The translations under genes and the position numbers were made by a program. Positions 44,106-53,483 of a stretch of DNA of 64,000 nt are shown in pieces (within the stretch, counting starts at the first letter, position 1; each line of letters starts with the position of its first letter). The stretch is from an uncultured Gammaproteobacteria bacterium (GTDB lineage Bacteria; Pseudomonadota; Gammaproteobacteria; GCA-002705445; GCA-002716945): the NCBI GenBank assembly GCA_902632305.1, contig CACPCG010000004.1, positions 1 to 64,000 on the forward strand. The letters are read 5' to 3'. The notes under the pieces are model-generated. The model did no database searches and was not told the DNA's origin. It worked only from the letters and a program-made list of their open reading frames with translations.

Positions 44106-44142
44106 AATATATTATAACACAAAAATTATTTAATCTCACAAC

Positions 44143-44841
44143 ATGAGTAATCACAAAAAAGAATATTTAATCGAAACATTTGAGAGCGGTCCTATGGATA
44201 ATATGATTTATCTTATCGTTGACGTAGAAACAAAAAATTGTGCCATCGTGGATCCAGCATGGGATTTGAATGAAATTTATAAATATATAGAGAAATATAA
44301 TCTTAAACTCACGAAGATACTCCTAACTCATAGTCATAATGATCACGTCAATGCATTAGATGAAATATTGAAAAATTATGATTTACCAATCCATATAAAC
44401 ACACATGAAAAAAAATTTTGGGGTAAGAAGTATAATAATTATGAGATAAATTATGGAGGGGACACCATATCTCTTGGTAAAAGTGAATTAAAATCAATAC
44501 ATAGCCCAGGTCATACTCCAGGGTCAACTTGCTATCTTATTGACAATAAACTAATAGCTGGCGATACATTATTTGTTTTTGGATGCGGCAGGTGCGATCT
44601 TCATGGTGGTAATCCTGAAGATATGTTTAAAACTCTTAATCACATGAAGTTTGATTTAGGGGAAGACACATTAATTCTTCCAGGTCATAATTATTCAATC
44701 AGGAAGACATCTACTATGAAAGATGAAATACTATATAATCCCTTTTTTCACTTCAAGAAATTAGAAGATTTTGTAAAATATCGTATGATTACCCATGATA
44801 AAACAAGATCATCTCCATATGGACCTATGCCAAAGAGTTAA
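44143..44841 (+). CDS. Metallo-beta-lactamase-fold hydrolase (glyoxalase II/persulfide dioxygenase-like)
   Basis: 232 aa. Metal-binding motif THSHNDHV (H63, H65, D67, H68), third-site histidine in SPGHTPGS, bridging Asp in AGDTLF and a final His in LPGHNYS. GCGRCDLHGG resembles the ETHE1/GloB-like GCGRxD motif, so the substrate is probably a glutathione thioester or persulfide; which one is not decidable. The C-terminal glutathione-binding domain of true GloB is short or absent. The stop codon directly abuts the convergent lptE stop. Confidence 0.85.
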   Translation: MSNHKKEYLIETFESGPMDNMIYLIVDVETKNCAIVDPAWDLNEIYKYIEKYNLKLTKILLTHSHNDHVNALDEILKNYDLPIHINTHEKKFWGKKYNNYEINYGGDTISLGKSELKSIHSPGHTPGSTCYLIDNKLIAGDTLFVFGCGRCDLHGGNPEDMFKTLNHMKFDLGEDTLILPGHNYSIRKTSTMKDEILYNPFFHFKKLEDFVKYRMITHDKTRSSPYGPMPKS

Positions 44842-45345
44842 CTATTTTGTATTACTTATCTTAGCAATAAACTTATTATAAATCAGTGAGGAAGCGGTTG
44901 ATACCATCTCTTTTCTAATTTGCTCTTCCCGATCAGTGTTCCCCATGATGTTGTCCTCATCGAAAGAGTAATCCCTATATAATATAATTTCTTCATTGGA
45001 GGATTTGGAATTTGGTGTGCTTATCTGAAACACCACTTTATAAATCAGTTCATATTCATTGACCCTACCAGATATATTTATTGATAACTGACGTCGGTTA
45101 AATGTCTCTGATACAACTATTATCCTGTTTAAATCTTTATCAGCATTACTAACAATCATTATATCTTCATTTTGAAAAGACATGTTTAATGTCTCTACCA
45201 GATTACTATATTCATTAGAGGACACTGATATTTTTTTTATATCTGATGGAAAATCAAAATTACCACGTAGAGTGAATCCACAAGAGTTCAATGATAATAA
45301 TCCTCCGAGTAAAACTGTCAAGAATATATTTCTTTTATATGACAT
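44842..45345 (-). CDS. lptE: LPS-assembly lipoprotein LptE
   Basis: Outer-membrane lipoprotein (167 aa) that plugs the LptD barrel and guides lipopolysaccharide insertion. Lipoprotein signal peptide with lipobox LNSC and acylated C22, immediately followed by [11 protein letters not shown], the LptE/RlpB N-terminal signature. Overlaps the end of leuS by 11 bp, the conserved leuS-lptE pairing. holA, its usual next gene, lies elsewhere (37958-38965). Presence indicates an LPS-bearing outer membrane. Confidence 0.9.
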   Translation of the reverse strand: MSYKRNIFLTVLLGGLLSLNSCGFTLRGNFDFPSDIKKISVSSNEYSNLVETLNMSFQNEDIMIVSNADKDLNRIIVVSETFNRRQLSINISGRVNEYELIYKVVFQISTPNSKSSNEEIILYRDYSFDEDNIMGNTDREEQIRKEMVSTASSLIYNKFIAKISNTK

Positions 45346-47761
45346 AATTTATTATTTTATCTCTAATAAATATAATTTTTTTAATATCGTTGCTCAGATA
45401 TTTTTTTAACTTTTCATCTTCGTGAACTTTTCTATTCACCTCTGCTTCGTCAGAACCTGTATCGACTTGAATTCGTCCTCTTAACTTACCATTTACCTGC
45501 ACAACAATCTCTTTGATATCCTCTATTAAAGCATCTTTGTCTGATTTCGGCCATCTTTCATCCATCAAAATTCTATCATCAAAGCATTTCCACCAAATTT
45601 CCTGTGTAATATGCGGTGCAAATGGTGAGAGTATTTTAAGTATCGTTTCTAGAGCTATAAAACATAGTTTGTTATCCCTCTTGTTATAGTCTGCATATTT
45701 TGTCAACTCATTTAATAATTCCATAATAGTAGCAATGGCAGTATTAAAATTTTTTCTCACAAACATATCATTGGTGACCTTTTCTATCGATTTGTTGATT
45801 TTTGTATTTATCTGACGAAATCTCTCGTCGTCTATTTCATCAGTGCTCTCTGCGTTTTTAATCTGATAAGCAAATGACCAGAGTCTCTTTAGGAATTTAT
45901 AAGAACCCTCAATAGCAGTATCAGACCATTCAAGATTATTGTCCGGTGGAGCAGCAAACATTATAAAAACTCTGAGAGTGTCAGCGCCATATTTATTTAT
46001 TATATCATCAGGATCTACAGTATTTCCCTTTGACTTTGACATTTTTGAGCCATCTTTGAGAACCATTCCCTGCGATAAAAGTGAAGTAAAAGGCTCAGAA
46101 CTTGATAATAAATCAAAGTCTCTCATTAGTTTATGAAAAAATCTTGCATACAATAGATGAAGAATAGCATGCTCAACACCTCCTATATATTGATCAACTG
46201 GTAACCATGCGTCTACATTATCATCAAATATTCTCTCACTATTGTTAGAGGATAAAAAGCGAAGATAGTACCATGAAGATTCGAAAAAAGTGTCAAATGT
46301 ATCAGTCTCTCTAATAGCATCTTTTCCTGTATAGGGACATTTAATATATTTCCATGTAGGGTGAGAATCTAGAGGGTTACCATCAACATTTAGATTGATA
46401 TCATTGGGAAGCTCTACAGGCAGATCTGCTTCTGGAACAGGGAACATTGTTCCATCCAAATGATAAAAGACTGGTATCGGGCAGCCCCAATATCTTTGTC
46501 GAGAAATTCCCCAATCTCTAAGTCTAAAATTTATTTTCTTTTTACCAAGTTTTTTTGTCTGCAAAAAATGGATAATGTCATCTCTTGCATCTGAGGATTT
46601 TTTAGAATTGTATTGCCCTGAATTTATCAATATTCCCTCACCGGTGTAAGCATTTTGATCAGAGCTATGATTGCTTTTGATAACTTTTTTAAATGGTATA
46701 TTATATTTAGTAGCAAACTCAAAATCTCTCTCATCATGAGCAGGCACTGACATAACACAACCAGTTCCGTAATCAGAGAGAACATAATTCGCTAGCCATA
46801 CTTTCACTTTCTCACCTGATACTGGATTTACTGCCTCGAAGTCAGTTTTAACTCCCTCCTTTTCAATTTGACCTATAGTCTCTTCAGATACTTTAATTGA
46901 TGAACATCTATCGATAAATTCCAAAACTTCCATGGATAAGTCATCCCTAGATTTTAAAAATGGATGACTCGGAGATATGGCTAGGAAAGCAACTCCAAAA
47001 ATTGTATCTACCCTAGTTGTGTAAACATCTAGCGTCATATCAGAATCACATATTTGAAATTGAACTATTGCTCCTTCAGATTTTCCTATCCAATTTCTTT
47101 GCATAGTCAATACCGAAGATGGCCACTGCTTGAGATTTTCTAAATCCCGTAAGAGCTCATCAGCATAATTTGATATTTTAAGAAACCATTGAGGTATTTC
47201 TTTTCTCTCTATTTCTGCGCCTGATCTCCAACCTTTGCCATCAATTACTTGTTCATTTGCCAGAACAGTCTTGTCAATAGGATCCCAATTAACTTCTGAT
47301 TTTTTTCTATAAACTAAATCTTTATCTAGTAATTTCAAGAAGAACCATTGCTCCCATCGATAGTACTTTGAGTCTGAAGTGGTAATTTCATATTCCCAGT
47401 CATAAGAAAAACCTAACTTCATCAATTGATTTTTCATGTGTTCAATATTTTTCCTAGTCCACACCTCTGGATGAACTTTATTTTGTATGGCCGCATTTTC
47501 AGCAGGTAAACCAAAGGAATCCCAACCCATAGGCTGAAAGACTGTCTTGCCGGTCATTCGCATAGCTCTAGAGATGACGTCACCAATTGTGTAATTTCTG
47601 ACATGTCCTATATGGAGCTTACCACTTGGATAAGGGAACATCGATAAACAGTAAAAATTATCTTTTCTATCAGAATTTAGTGACGTTGAAAAAGATTTAT
47701 TTAACTCCCAAAATTCCTGAACATTATCTTCAATTATTTTTGGGTTATACTCTTTATCCAT
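45335..47761 (-). CDS. leuS: Leucyl-tRNA synthetase LeuS
   Basis: Class I aminoacyl-tRNA synthetase, 808 aa. HIGH motif as HIGH at 50-53 in [16 protein letters not shown]1 editing domain with the [16 protein letters not shown] threonine-rich segment and the [19 protein letters not shown] block; KMSKS motif in [11 protein letters not shown] near residue 575; anticodon-binding and C-terminal domain with [11 protein letters not shown]. Slightly shorter than E. coli (860). Overlaps lnt by 8 bp. Confidence 0.97.
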   Translation of the reverse strand: MDKEYNPKIIEDNVQEFWELNKSFSTSLNSDRKDNFYCLSMFPYPSGKLHIGHVRNYTIGDVISRAMRMTGKTVFQPMGWDSFGLPAENAAIQNKVHPEVWTRKNIEHMKNQLMKLGFSYDWEYEITTSDSKYYRWEQWFFLKLLDKDLVYRKKSEVNWDPIDKTVLANEQVIDGKGWRSGAEIERKEIPQWFLKISNYADELLRDLENLKQWPSSVLTMQRNWIGKSEGAIVQFQICDSDMTLDVYTTRVDTIFGVAFLAISPSHPFLKSRDDLSMEVLEFIDRCSSIKVSEETIGQIEKEGVKTDFEAVNPVSGEKVKVWLANYVLSDYGTGCVMSVPAHDERDFEFATKYNIPFKKVIKSNHSSDQNAYTGEGILINSGQYNSKKSSDARDDIIHFLQTKKLGKKKINFRLRDWGISRQRYWGCPIPVFYHLDGTMFPVPEADLPVELPNDINLNVDGNPLDSHPTWKYIKCPYTGKDAIRETDTFDTFFESSWYYLRFLSSNNSERIFDDNVDAWLPVDQYIGGVEHAILHLLYARFFHKLMRDFDLLSSSEPFTSLLSQGMVLKDGSKMSKSKGNTVDPDDIINKYGADTLRVFIMFAAPPDNNLEWSDTAIEGSYKFLKRLWSFAYQIKNAESTDEIDDERFRQINTKINKSIEKVTNDMFVRKNFNTAIATIMELLNELTKYADYNKRDNKLCFIALETILKILSPFAPHITQEIWWKCFDDRILMDERWPKSDKDALIEDIKEIVVQVNGKLRGRIQVDTGSDEAEVNRKVHEDEKLKKYLSNDIKKIIFIRDKIINYVI

Positions 47762-49214
47762 CTGCTTTTCGTTTTATAAAGTAAAAAATTATACTTATAA
47801 ATATTAACATCAAAATAGGATAATCGCCAAAACGGCTATAGAGACTTTTGCCAGTATATGTCTTAATGTGCGATTGCAGAAGATCTCGAGTATTTAAGTT
47901 CAATTGCTCTAGAATATGACCATCTTTGTCAATAATTGCAGAAATACCAGTATTTGCCGCTCTGATTAAGTACCTCTTAAATTCTAAAGCTCGGACCTGT
48001 GAGATTTGAAGATGCTGATATGGTGCTAATGAATCTCCAAACCAAGAATCATTACTAACATTTAGAATTACACTATGGTTCATACCGTTCATGTCTACCA
48101 ACTCCGGATAAGCAGACTCGTAACATATTAATGGAATAAAGTTAATATTATCTACAACTAGGTTCTTTTGCTTTTTTTGCCCTGAGGAAAGGTTGGACAT
48201 CGGTATACTGAGTAATCTAGATATAGGATATAGTATTGATTTCATTGGTGTATACTCTCCAAATGGAACCAAGTGTCTCTTGTCATAATATTGAACATTG
48301 TCATTAATTAATACTAAGCTATTAAAAACTTTTTCATTGTTCTGTCGAAAAATACCAGAAATCACATTAGTAGCACTATTTTTAAGAAGCTCCTTATAGA
48401 ATTTATCATCTTCACGGAAAATTAGTGGCATCACAGTTTCAGGTAAAATAAGAAAATCATTATTAGTATTATTTGATAAACTTAATAATGTCCTCCTAAT
48501 ATCTATAATACCCTCTTTTTTGAATTTAAAATCTTGTTCAATGTTTGGTTGCATTATTCCAACTGAAATTTTATCACTCGATTCTTTTGTCCATTTGAAA
48601 TCATAATTTGAGAATATATTTAAAATTAAAAAAGTGCTTAGAACCACTATTAAAAAAGATTTTTTATTTTTTTGAATAAAAAAGAGTGATAGATTGGTCG
48701 AAAGGAATACCATAATAAAACCAATTGACAGTGTTCCAAAAATAGGAAAAATATTATCATAAATTGTGTGAATTTGACTTACTCCAACAAGTAGCCATGG
48801 AAATCCAGTGAGTAAATTTGATCTCGCAAATTCCATCAGAACCCATAAGCTAGCTGGGAAAAGAAAGATAATCACTCTATTTTGATTTAATAAGTTCAGA
48901 TTTACAAAATAAGTGTATAGTAAAAAATAACTTGATTGAATGAGAATAAATATAATAGTAATGAGAGATGAGATAAATAAGTCCTTACCTCCAAAATTAT
49001 AGATACTTATAAATATCCAAGAAGCTCCTAATGAGAATATTACTAGTCCATACAAATAACCATATTTCATTGCATCTTTTCTATCACTGCCAAAGAATAC
49101 AATATGAGATAATACGATAGAAAAATACATTAATATCTTATAATCAAATGGTGAAAACGCAAGCACATAAAGCGCACCAGAAGTAATAATAGATATTATA
49201 GATATAATATTCAA
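47754..49214 (-). CDS. lnt: Apolipoprotein N-acyltransferase Lnt
   Basis: Inner-membrane enzyme completing lipoprotein maturation by N-acylation. 486 aa: about seven membrane helices in the first ~200 residues, a periplasmic nitrilase-like domain, and a C-terminal helix. Catalytic triad visible as Glu in LPETVMPL, Lys in the region ahead of [10 protein letters not shown], and Cys in [37 protein letters not shown] is a family hallmark. It serves lipoproteins such as the downstream LptE. Confidence 0.94.
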   Translation of the reverse strand: MNIISIISIITSGALYVLAFSPFDYKILMYFSIVLSHIVFFGSDRKDAMKYGYLYGLVIFSLGASWIFISIYNFGGKDLFISSLITIIFILIQSSYFLLYTYFVNLNLLNQNRVIIFLFPASLWVLMEFARSNLLTGFPWLLVGVSQIHTIYDNIFPIFGTLSIGFIMVFLSTNLSLFFIQKNKKSFLIVVLSTFLILNIFSNYDFKWTKESSDKISVGIMQPNIEQDFKFKKEGIIDIRRTLLSLSNNTNNDFLILPETVMPLIFREDDKFYKELLKNSATNVISGIFRQNNEKVFNSLVLINDNVQYYDKRHLVPFGEYTPMKSILYPISRLLSIPMSNLSSGQKKQKNLVVDNINFIPLICYESAYPELVDMNGMNHSVILNVSNDSWFGDSLAPYQHLQISQVRALEFKRYLIRAANTGISAIIDKDGHILEQLNLNTRDLLQSHIKTYTGKSLYSRFGDYPILMLIFISIIFYFIKRKADG

Positions 49215-49238
49215 AATATTTTTATTAAGGATATATTA

Positions 49239-50063
49239 CTAACCAAGAGATTTAATTACTTGAATTCTTGTTATTTTCTTTGAATCTGCAGATAGAATTT
49301 TAAATGACAGCGTTTTTGTATGAAGAACTTCAGAAACATTCGGTACTTTTTCAAATTTATTAGTCAGATACCCACCAATTGTCTCAACATCATCATCCTT
49401 AAAATCAGATGAAAAATATTCATTAAACTCCTCTAGTGGTGTGAGTGCATCAATAATATACTCATTATTTCCCTTATCAATAATCTGAGAGTCAGATCGA
49501 GCATCATGCTCGTCGTCAATCTCACCAACAATTTCCTCTAGGACATCTTCAATTGTGATCAGGCCAGATACTCCACCATGTTCATCAATAACAATTGCAA
49601 TGTGATTACGATTTTCTTTGAATTCATTTAATAAAATATTTAATCTCTTACTCTCTGGAACAAAAACAGCAGATCTTAGTAATTCATGTAAATCAAAATC
49701 TTCATTTTTTTCATCATAAAACTTCTTTAGTAAATCTTTCGCAAGTAGAACACCAATAATTTCATCTTTATTATCATCTATAACTGGAAATCTAGAGTGG
49801 CCAGACTGCGTAACTTTTTTGATAACATCATCTGTATTGTCAGAGATATCAATTACTTTCATGTGAGGTCTTGGAACCATAATTTCTCGGACTTGCATCT
49901 CAGACACTTTAAAGACTCCCTCTATCATTGTCATAGATTCAGCATCTAATAATTCATTTATAACCGAGTTTCTTACTAGCTCAAGAATATCCTCTTTCTT
50001 CTTTGGAGTATTTTTGAAGATTTTCAGGATGTCTGATAATATTTTATTTTTTTTGCTATTCAT
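49239..50063 (-). CDS. corC: CorC/YbeX CBS-domain protein
   Basis: 274 aa. Short N-terminal region, two CBS domains (about 65-190; VREIMVPRPHM, GHSRFPVIDDNKDEIIGVLLAKDL, HIAIVIDEHGGVSGLITIEDVLEEIVGEI) and a C-terminal CorC_HlyC transporter-associated domain (GNNEYIIDALTPLEEFNEYF...ETIGGYLTNKF). Linked to magnesium/cobalt efflux in enterics. Overlaps ybeY by 4 bp, in the conserved phoH-ybeY-corC-lnt order. Confidence 0.94.
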   Translation of the reverse strand: MNSKKNKILSDILKIFKNTPKKKEDILELVRNSVINELLDAESMTMIEGVFKVSEMQVREIMVPRPHMKVIDISDNTDDVIKKVTQSGHSRFPVIDDNKDEIIGVLLAKDLLKKFYDEKNEDFDLHELLRSAVFVPESKRLNILLNEFKENRNHIAIVIDEHGGVSGLITIEDVLEEIVGEIDDEHDARSDSQIIDKGNNEYIIDALTPLEEFNEYFSSDFKDDDVETIGGYLTNKFEKVPNVSEVLHTKTLSFKILSADSKKITRIQVIKSLG

Positions 50064-50518
50064 ATTAGATATGGGTTTGAAAATCCAAGTTTTTTCATTA
50101 AAAGGATTTCTTTCCTCTCCATTTTCAATTTAGCATCTTTTACTTTGTGATTGAAACCCTGCAAATGTAACATTGAATGTATAATCATGTGACACCATCT
50201 CTTGTCCAAAGATATTTTATATTTAGAAGACTCTTCATTAATAACATCAGCGCAAACTATAATTTCTCCCAATTTATTCTCTCGTGGAATAGATGTATTT
50301 TGAAATGATAATGCATTACATACATTTTTCCTCTTTAAATATCTTTTGCTAAGATTTCTCATCTCCATTTTCGTAGCCACTTTAATATTCACACTATTTT
50401 TTTGCTTTTTCAGGTAAGCAAACCTAGCCCATTTTTTTAATTTGTAACTACTTGGTATATTACAATTGACATCATAATCAATTAAATTAATTTTCAAATT
50501 ATTATTTTCGTTTATCAT
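50060..50518 (-). CDS. ybeY: Endoribonuclease YbeY (rRNA maturation)
   Basis: 152-residue metal-dependent RNase for 16S rRNA 3'-end processing and ribosome quality control. The zinc motif is HSMLHLQGFNH, matching HxxxHxxGxxH with all three histidines kept; the usual Asp before the last His is Asn. N-terminal half includes SFQNTSIP and LGEIIVCADVI. Overlaps phoH by 17 bp. Confidence 0.93.
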   Translation of the reverse strand: MINENNNLKINLIDYDVNCNIPSSYKLKKWARFAYLKKQKNSVNIKVATKMEMRNLSKRYLKRKNVCNALSFQNTSIPRENKLGEIIVCADVINEESSKYKISLDKRWCHMIIHSMLHLQGFNHKVKDAKLKMERKEILLMKKLGFSNPYLI

Positions 50519-51461
50519 ATCCTTTTATAATTTCTCTAACTATTTTATGTCTAATAACATTTTCAGATTTAAATCTAGTGATTGATACTCCCTCTATTTT
50601 TCCAATAAATTCTAAGCAATCAACTAATCCTGATTTTATCTCTTTAGGGAGATCAATTTGACTTGTATCACCTGTAACAACTGTTTTCGATCTAAATCCA
50701 ATTCTTGTCAAAAACATTTTCATTTGCGCTATAGTTGTATTTTGTGCTTCATCTAGAATAATAAATGCATCATTTAATGTTCTCCCTCTCATGTAAGCCA
50801 GAGGTGCAATTTCAATAATTTTTTTCTCTAGGAGTTTATTAACTTGTACAACACCAAGAATCTCATTGAGCGCATCATATATTGGTTGTAAGTATGGGTT
50901 GACTTTTTCTGCTAAATCTCCGGGTAAGAATCCCAATTTTTCTCCTGCCTCTATCGCGGGTCTGGCTAGGAATATTTTTTTTACTAAACCTTGTTCAAGA
51001 GCGTATACTGCTGAGGCAACAGCCAAAAATGTTTTACCGGTTCCAGCGGAGCCTACACCAAATATTAAATCAGACTTCATGATTGATTCTATATATAGTT
51101 TTTGCAATTTATTTGTCGCTTTGATTAATTTCTTTTTACATTTAAGTTCATATTCATCGGTAGAATCTTCGTCACAATCTTCCATATTTTTATCGTTATC
51201 ATTTAAGTAAATATGAAGTTGCTTTGGGGTAAGCAACTCGTGTTCAGAAATAGAATACAATCTCTTTATTAAGTCTGATGTTTTAGGTACATTTTTTTCA
51301 TCACCTTTGATAAAGAAACTATTCCCACGATTAGATATTTCGACATCCATAAATAACTCTATCTGACGTAAATTTTCATCAAGTGTCCCACATAGATTAG
51401 CGAGCCTGTCGTTATCTTGGGGTTTAAGCGTAATATTTGTTTTGGTAGATTTATTGGGCAA
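50502..51461 (-). CDS. ybeZ: PhoH-like ATPase (YbeZ)
   Basis: 319-residue P-loop ATPase that partners YbeY. Short N-terminal KH-like region, then the PhoH domain with Walker A GSAGTGKTF (~138-146), ARPAIEAGEKLGFLPGDLAEKV, YMRGRTLNDAFIILDEAQN (Walker B) and VVTGDTSQIDLP. Overlaps miaB by 11 bp and ybeY by 17 bp. Confidence 0.95.
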   Translation of the reverse strand: MPNKSTKTNITLKPQDNDRLANLCGTLDENLRQIELFMDVEISNRGNSFFIKGDEKNVPKTSDLIKRLYSISEHELLTPKQLHIYLNDNDKNMEDCDEDSTDEYELKCKKKLIKATNKLQKLYIESIMKSDLIFGVGSAGTGKTFLAVASAVYALEQGLVKKIFLARPAIEAGEKLGFLPGDLAEKVNPYLQPIYDALNEILGVVQVNKLLEKKIIEIAPLAYMRGRTLNDAFIILDEAQNTTIAQMKMFLTRIGFRSKTVVTGDTSQIDLPKEIKSGLVDCLEFIGKIEGVSITRFKSENVIRHKIVREIIKGYDKRK

Positions 51462-52830
51462 TTGTTACTCTTGATCCATTTAATTGACTATTGATATCAT
51501 TATTAATTGTTTCACCATAAAGCGTGTTTCTCTTAACTTCAGTTATAATTACCTCCACAAGACTGCCAACTTTCTTATTCTTTGATTGGAAGTTTACTAC
51601 TTTGTTATTATCGGTTCGTCCATAAAGCTCTTTAGCTCTTTTAGCAGAGTTGCCCTCAATGAGGACACTTTGCTTAGTTCCCAACATTTTTTCTGAAAAA
51701 TTTAATGATTGTTGTCTGAGTAGATCTTGGAGTTCAGATAATCTTCTTTTTTTGTCGAATTCTAAAACATCATCTTTTTCAATAGACGCAGGGGTGCCTG
51801 GTCTTGGGCTATAGATAAAACTATATGCGTCACTAAAATTTACGTCGCTAATAAATTCCATAGTTTCCTGAAATTCTGACTCGGTCTCTCCGGGGTATCC
51901 AACAATGAAATCTGATGTGAGATTTATGTTAGGCCTAATTTTTCTGATTTTCCTGATAATACTTTTGTACTCCAAAGTCGTATGCTTCCTTTTCATTTTA
52001 GATAATATAGCATCAGATCCGGACTGTACTGGTAGGTGAAGATTATTCGCCATTTTTGGATTTTTATACTCATTTATAAGTTCATCGTTGAAGTCTATAG
52101 GATGAGAGGTTGTATGACGAATCCTGTATACTCCATCAATATGAGATATATAACGAATTAGATGTGACAATCCCACATTTTGCCCATGATAATCTACTGA
52201 TTTATAAGCGTTAACATTCTGACCCAGTAGTATAATTTCTTTTGCGCCAAACTTTGCAAGATTATTAGCTTCATATAAAATATCGTCAAATCTTCTATTA
52301 ACCTCTTCTCCTCTTGTGTATGGCACAACACAAAAAGTACAGTACTTACTACATCCCTCCATAATTGATAGATATGCGCTTGGTGATTTTTTGTTTGAAC
52401 TTGGTAGATAATCGAATTTTTCTATTTCAGGAAATGAAATATCAATTTCTACAGAATTAGATTTTTCTATAGCACCCTTAATCATTTCAGGAAGCCTATG
52501 AATTGTTTGAGGGCCAAATATTATATCTACTTGTGGCGACCTATTTTTAATTTTCTTTCCCTCTTGAGTAGCAACACATCCTCCAACTGCTATTAAAATA
52601 TCAGGATTCTGTAATTTGAACTTCCTCCAGCGCCCTAATTGATGAAAAACTTTCTCTTGTGCTTTCTCTCTAATAGAACATGTATTCAGAAATAGCAAAT
52701 CAGCATCTTCTGCTCTCATGGTTCTTTGCATCTTAAGATTCTGTCTCAGTACATCGTTAAGCTTCTCAGAATCATATTCATTCATCTGGCAGCCATGTGT
52801 TTGTATGTAGAACTTTTTATTTTCCAGCAT
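51451..52830 (-). CDS. miaB: tRNA-2-methylthio-N6-dimethylallyladenosine synthase MiaB
   Basis: Radical SAM methylthiotransferase modifying A37 of tRNAs reading UNN codons. 459 aa. N-terminal UPF0004 domain with auxiliary-cluster cysteines C14, C51 and C85; radical SAM CX3CX2C at C160, C164, C167 (EGCSKYCTFC); C-terminal TRAM domain. GSDAILSKMKRKHT and TSDFIVGYPGETESEF are typical. First gene of the miaB-phoH-ybeY-corC-lnt-leuS-lptE series; 5 bp after ssb. Confidence 0.97.
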   Translation of the reverse strand: MLENKKFYIQTHGCQMNEYDSEKLNDVLRQNLKMQRTMRAEDADLLFLNTCSIREKAQEKVFHQLGRWRKFKLQNPDILIAVGGCVATQEGKKIKNRSPQVDIIFGPQTIHRLPEMIKGAIEKSNSVEIDISFPEIEKFDYLPSSNKKSPSAYLSIMEGCSKYCTFCVVPYTRGEEVNRRFDDILYEANNLAKFGAKEIILLGQNVNAYKSVDYHGQNVGLSHLIRYISHIDGVYRIRHTTSHPIDFNDELINEYKNPKMANNLHLPVQSGSDAILSKMKRKHTTLEYKSIIRKIRKIRPNINLTSDFIVGYPGETESEFQETMEFISDVNFSDAYSFIYSPRPGTPASIEKDDVLEFDKKRRLSELQDLLRQQSLNFSEKMLGTKQSVLIEGNSAKRAKELYGRTDNNKVVNFQSKNKKVGSLVEVIITEVKRNTLYGETINNDINSQLNGSRVTIAQ

Positions 52831-52835
52831 TTGAC

Positions 52836-53264
52836 CTAGAATGGAATGTCGTCGTCATTTGGCACTGGTGAACTTTGATCAAAATTTTCTTTGGGGCTTT
52901 GTTGAGACGAAGTGTCAAAGTTTTGTGTATCAGATTTGGAACCAATAAATGTAAAATTATCAGAGATTATATCCGTAGAGTATTTTTCTATACCGTCTTT
53001 GTCTTGCCATTTTCTTGTCTGTAATCTACCCTCTACGTAAAGCTGTTGACCCTTCTTTACATACTGACCAATAGTCTCTGCTGGTTTATTGAAAAATACA
53101 ACACGATGCCACTCGGTCTTATCGTCATATGATCCAGTATCTTGATTTTTGAATTTACGGTTTGTGGCAATTGATAAATTTACAACGGCGTTACCACTCG
53201 GCATATATTTAACCTCAGGATCAGCCCCGACGCGACCTAATAGAATTACTTTATTTACTGACAT
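52836..53264 (-). CDS. ssb: Single-stranded DNA-binding protein SSB
   Basis: 142 aa. N-terminal OB fold ([67 protein letters not shown]), a short glutamine/serine-rich linker, and the acidic protein-interaction tip DDDIPF. Divergent from uvrA as in many gammaproteobacteria. Confidence 0.97.
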   Translation of the reverse strand: MSVNKVILLGRVGADPEVKYMPSGNAVVNLSIATNRKFKNQDTGSYDDKTEWHRVVFFNKPAETIGQYVKKGQQLYVEGRLQTRKWQDKDGIEKYSTDIISDNFTFIGSKSDTQNFDTSSQQSPKENFDQSSPVPNDDDIPF

Positions 53265-53394
53265 TTATACTCGATTACATTCATCAAAGAATAACTATAA
53301 CTTAAATCTTATCTTACGGATAGCAAAAATTCCACTTAAACTAGGCTAATTATTGATTATAAAGCAGGTAATCTAAGCAAAGATTTTGTTAAAA

Positions 53395-53412
53395 ACCCTC
53401 AAAAAAAAGGGT
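53395..53412. other. Small hairpin in the ssb/uvrA divergent region
   Basis: ACCCT (53395-53399) and AGGGT (53408-53412) can pair across an 8-nt loop; read on the minus strand it is followed by TTTTT. It lies ~130 bp upstream of ssb, so it could be a leader structure or weak terminator. The stem is only 5 bp. Confidence 0.3.
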
Positions 53413-53468
53413 ATCAATGTAATGAAATAAATTTATTATAACAATCTTTTTTTATTGTCATTTGATGC

Positions 53469-53474
53469 TATTAT
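53469..53474 (+). promoter_or_regulatory. Extended -10 close to the uvrA ATG
   Basis: TGC-TATTAT ends 9 nt before the uvrA ATG, giving a predicted leader of only 2-4 nt. No LexA-type operator was recognised. Confidence 0.4.
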
Positions 53475-53483
53475 TTCCCTACC

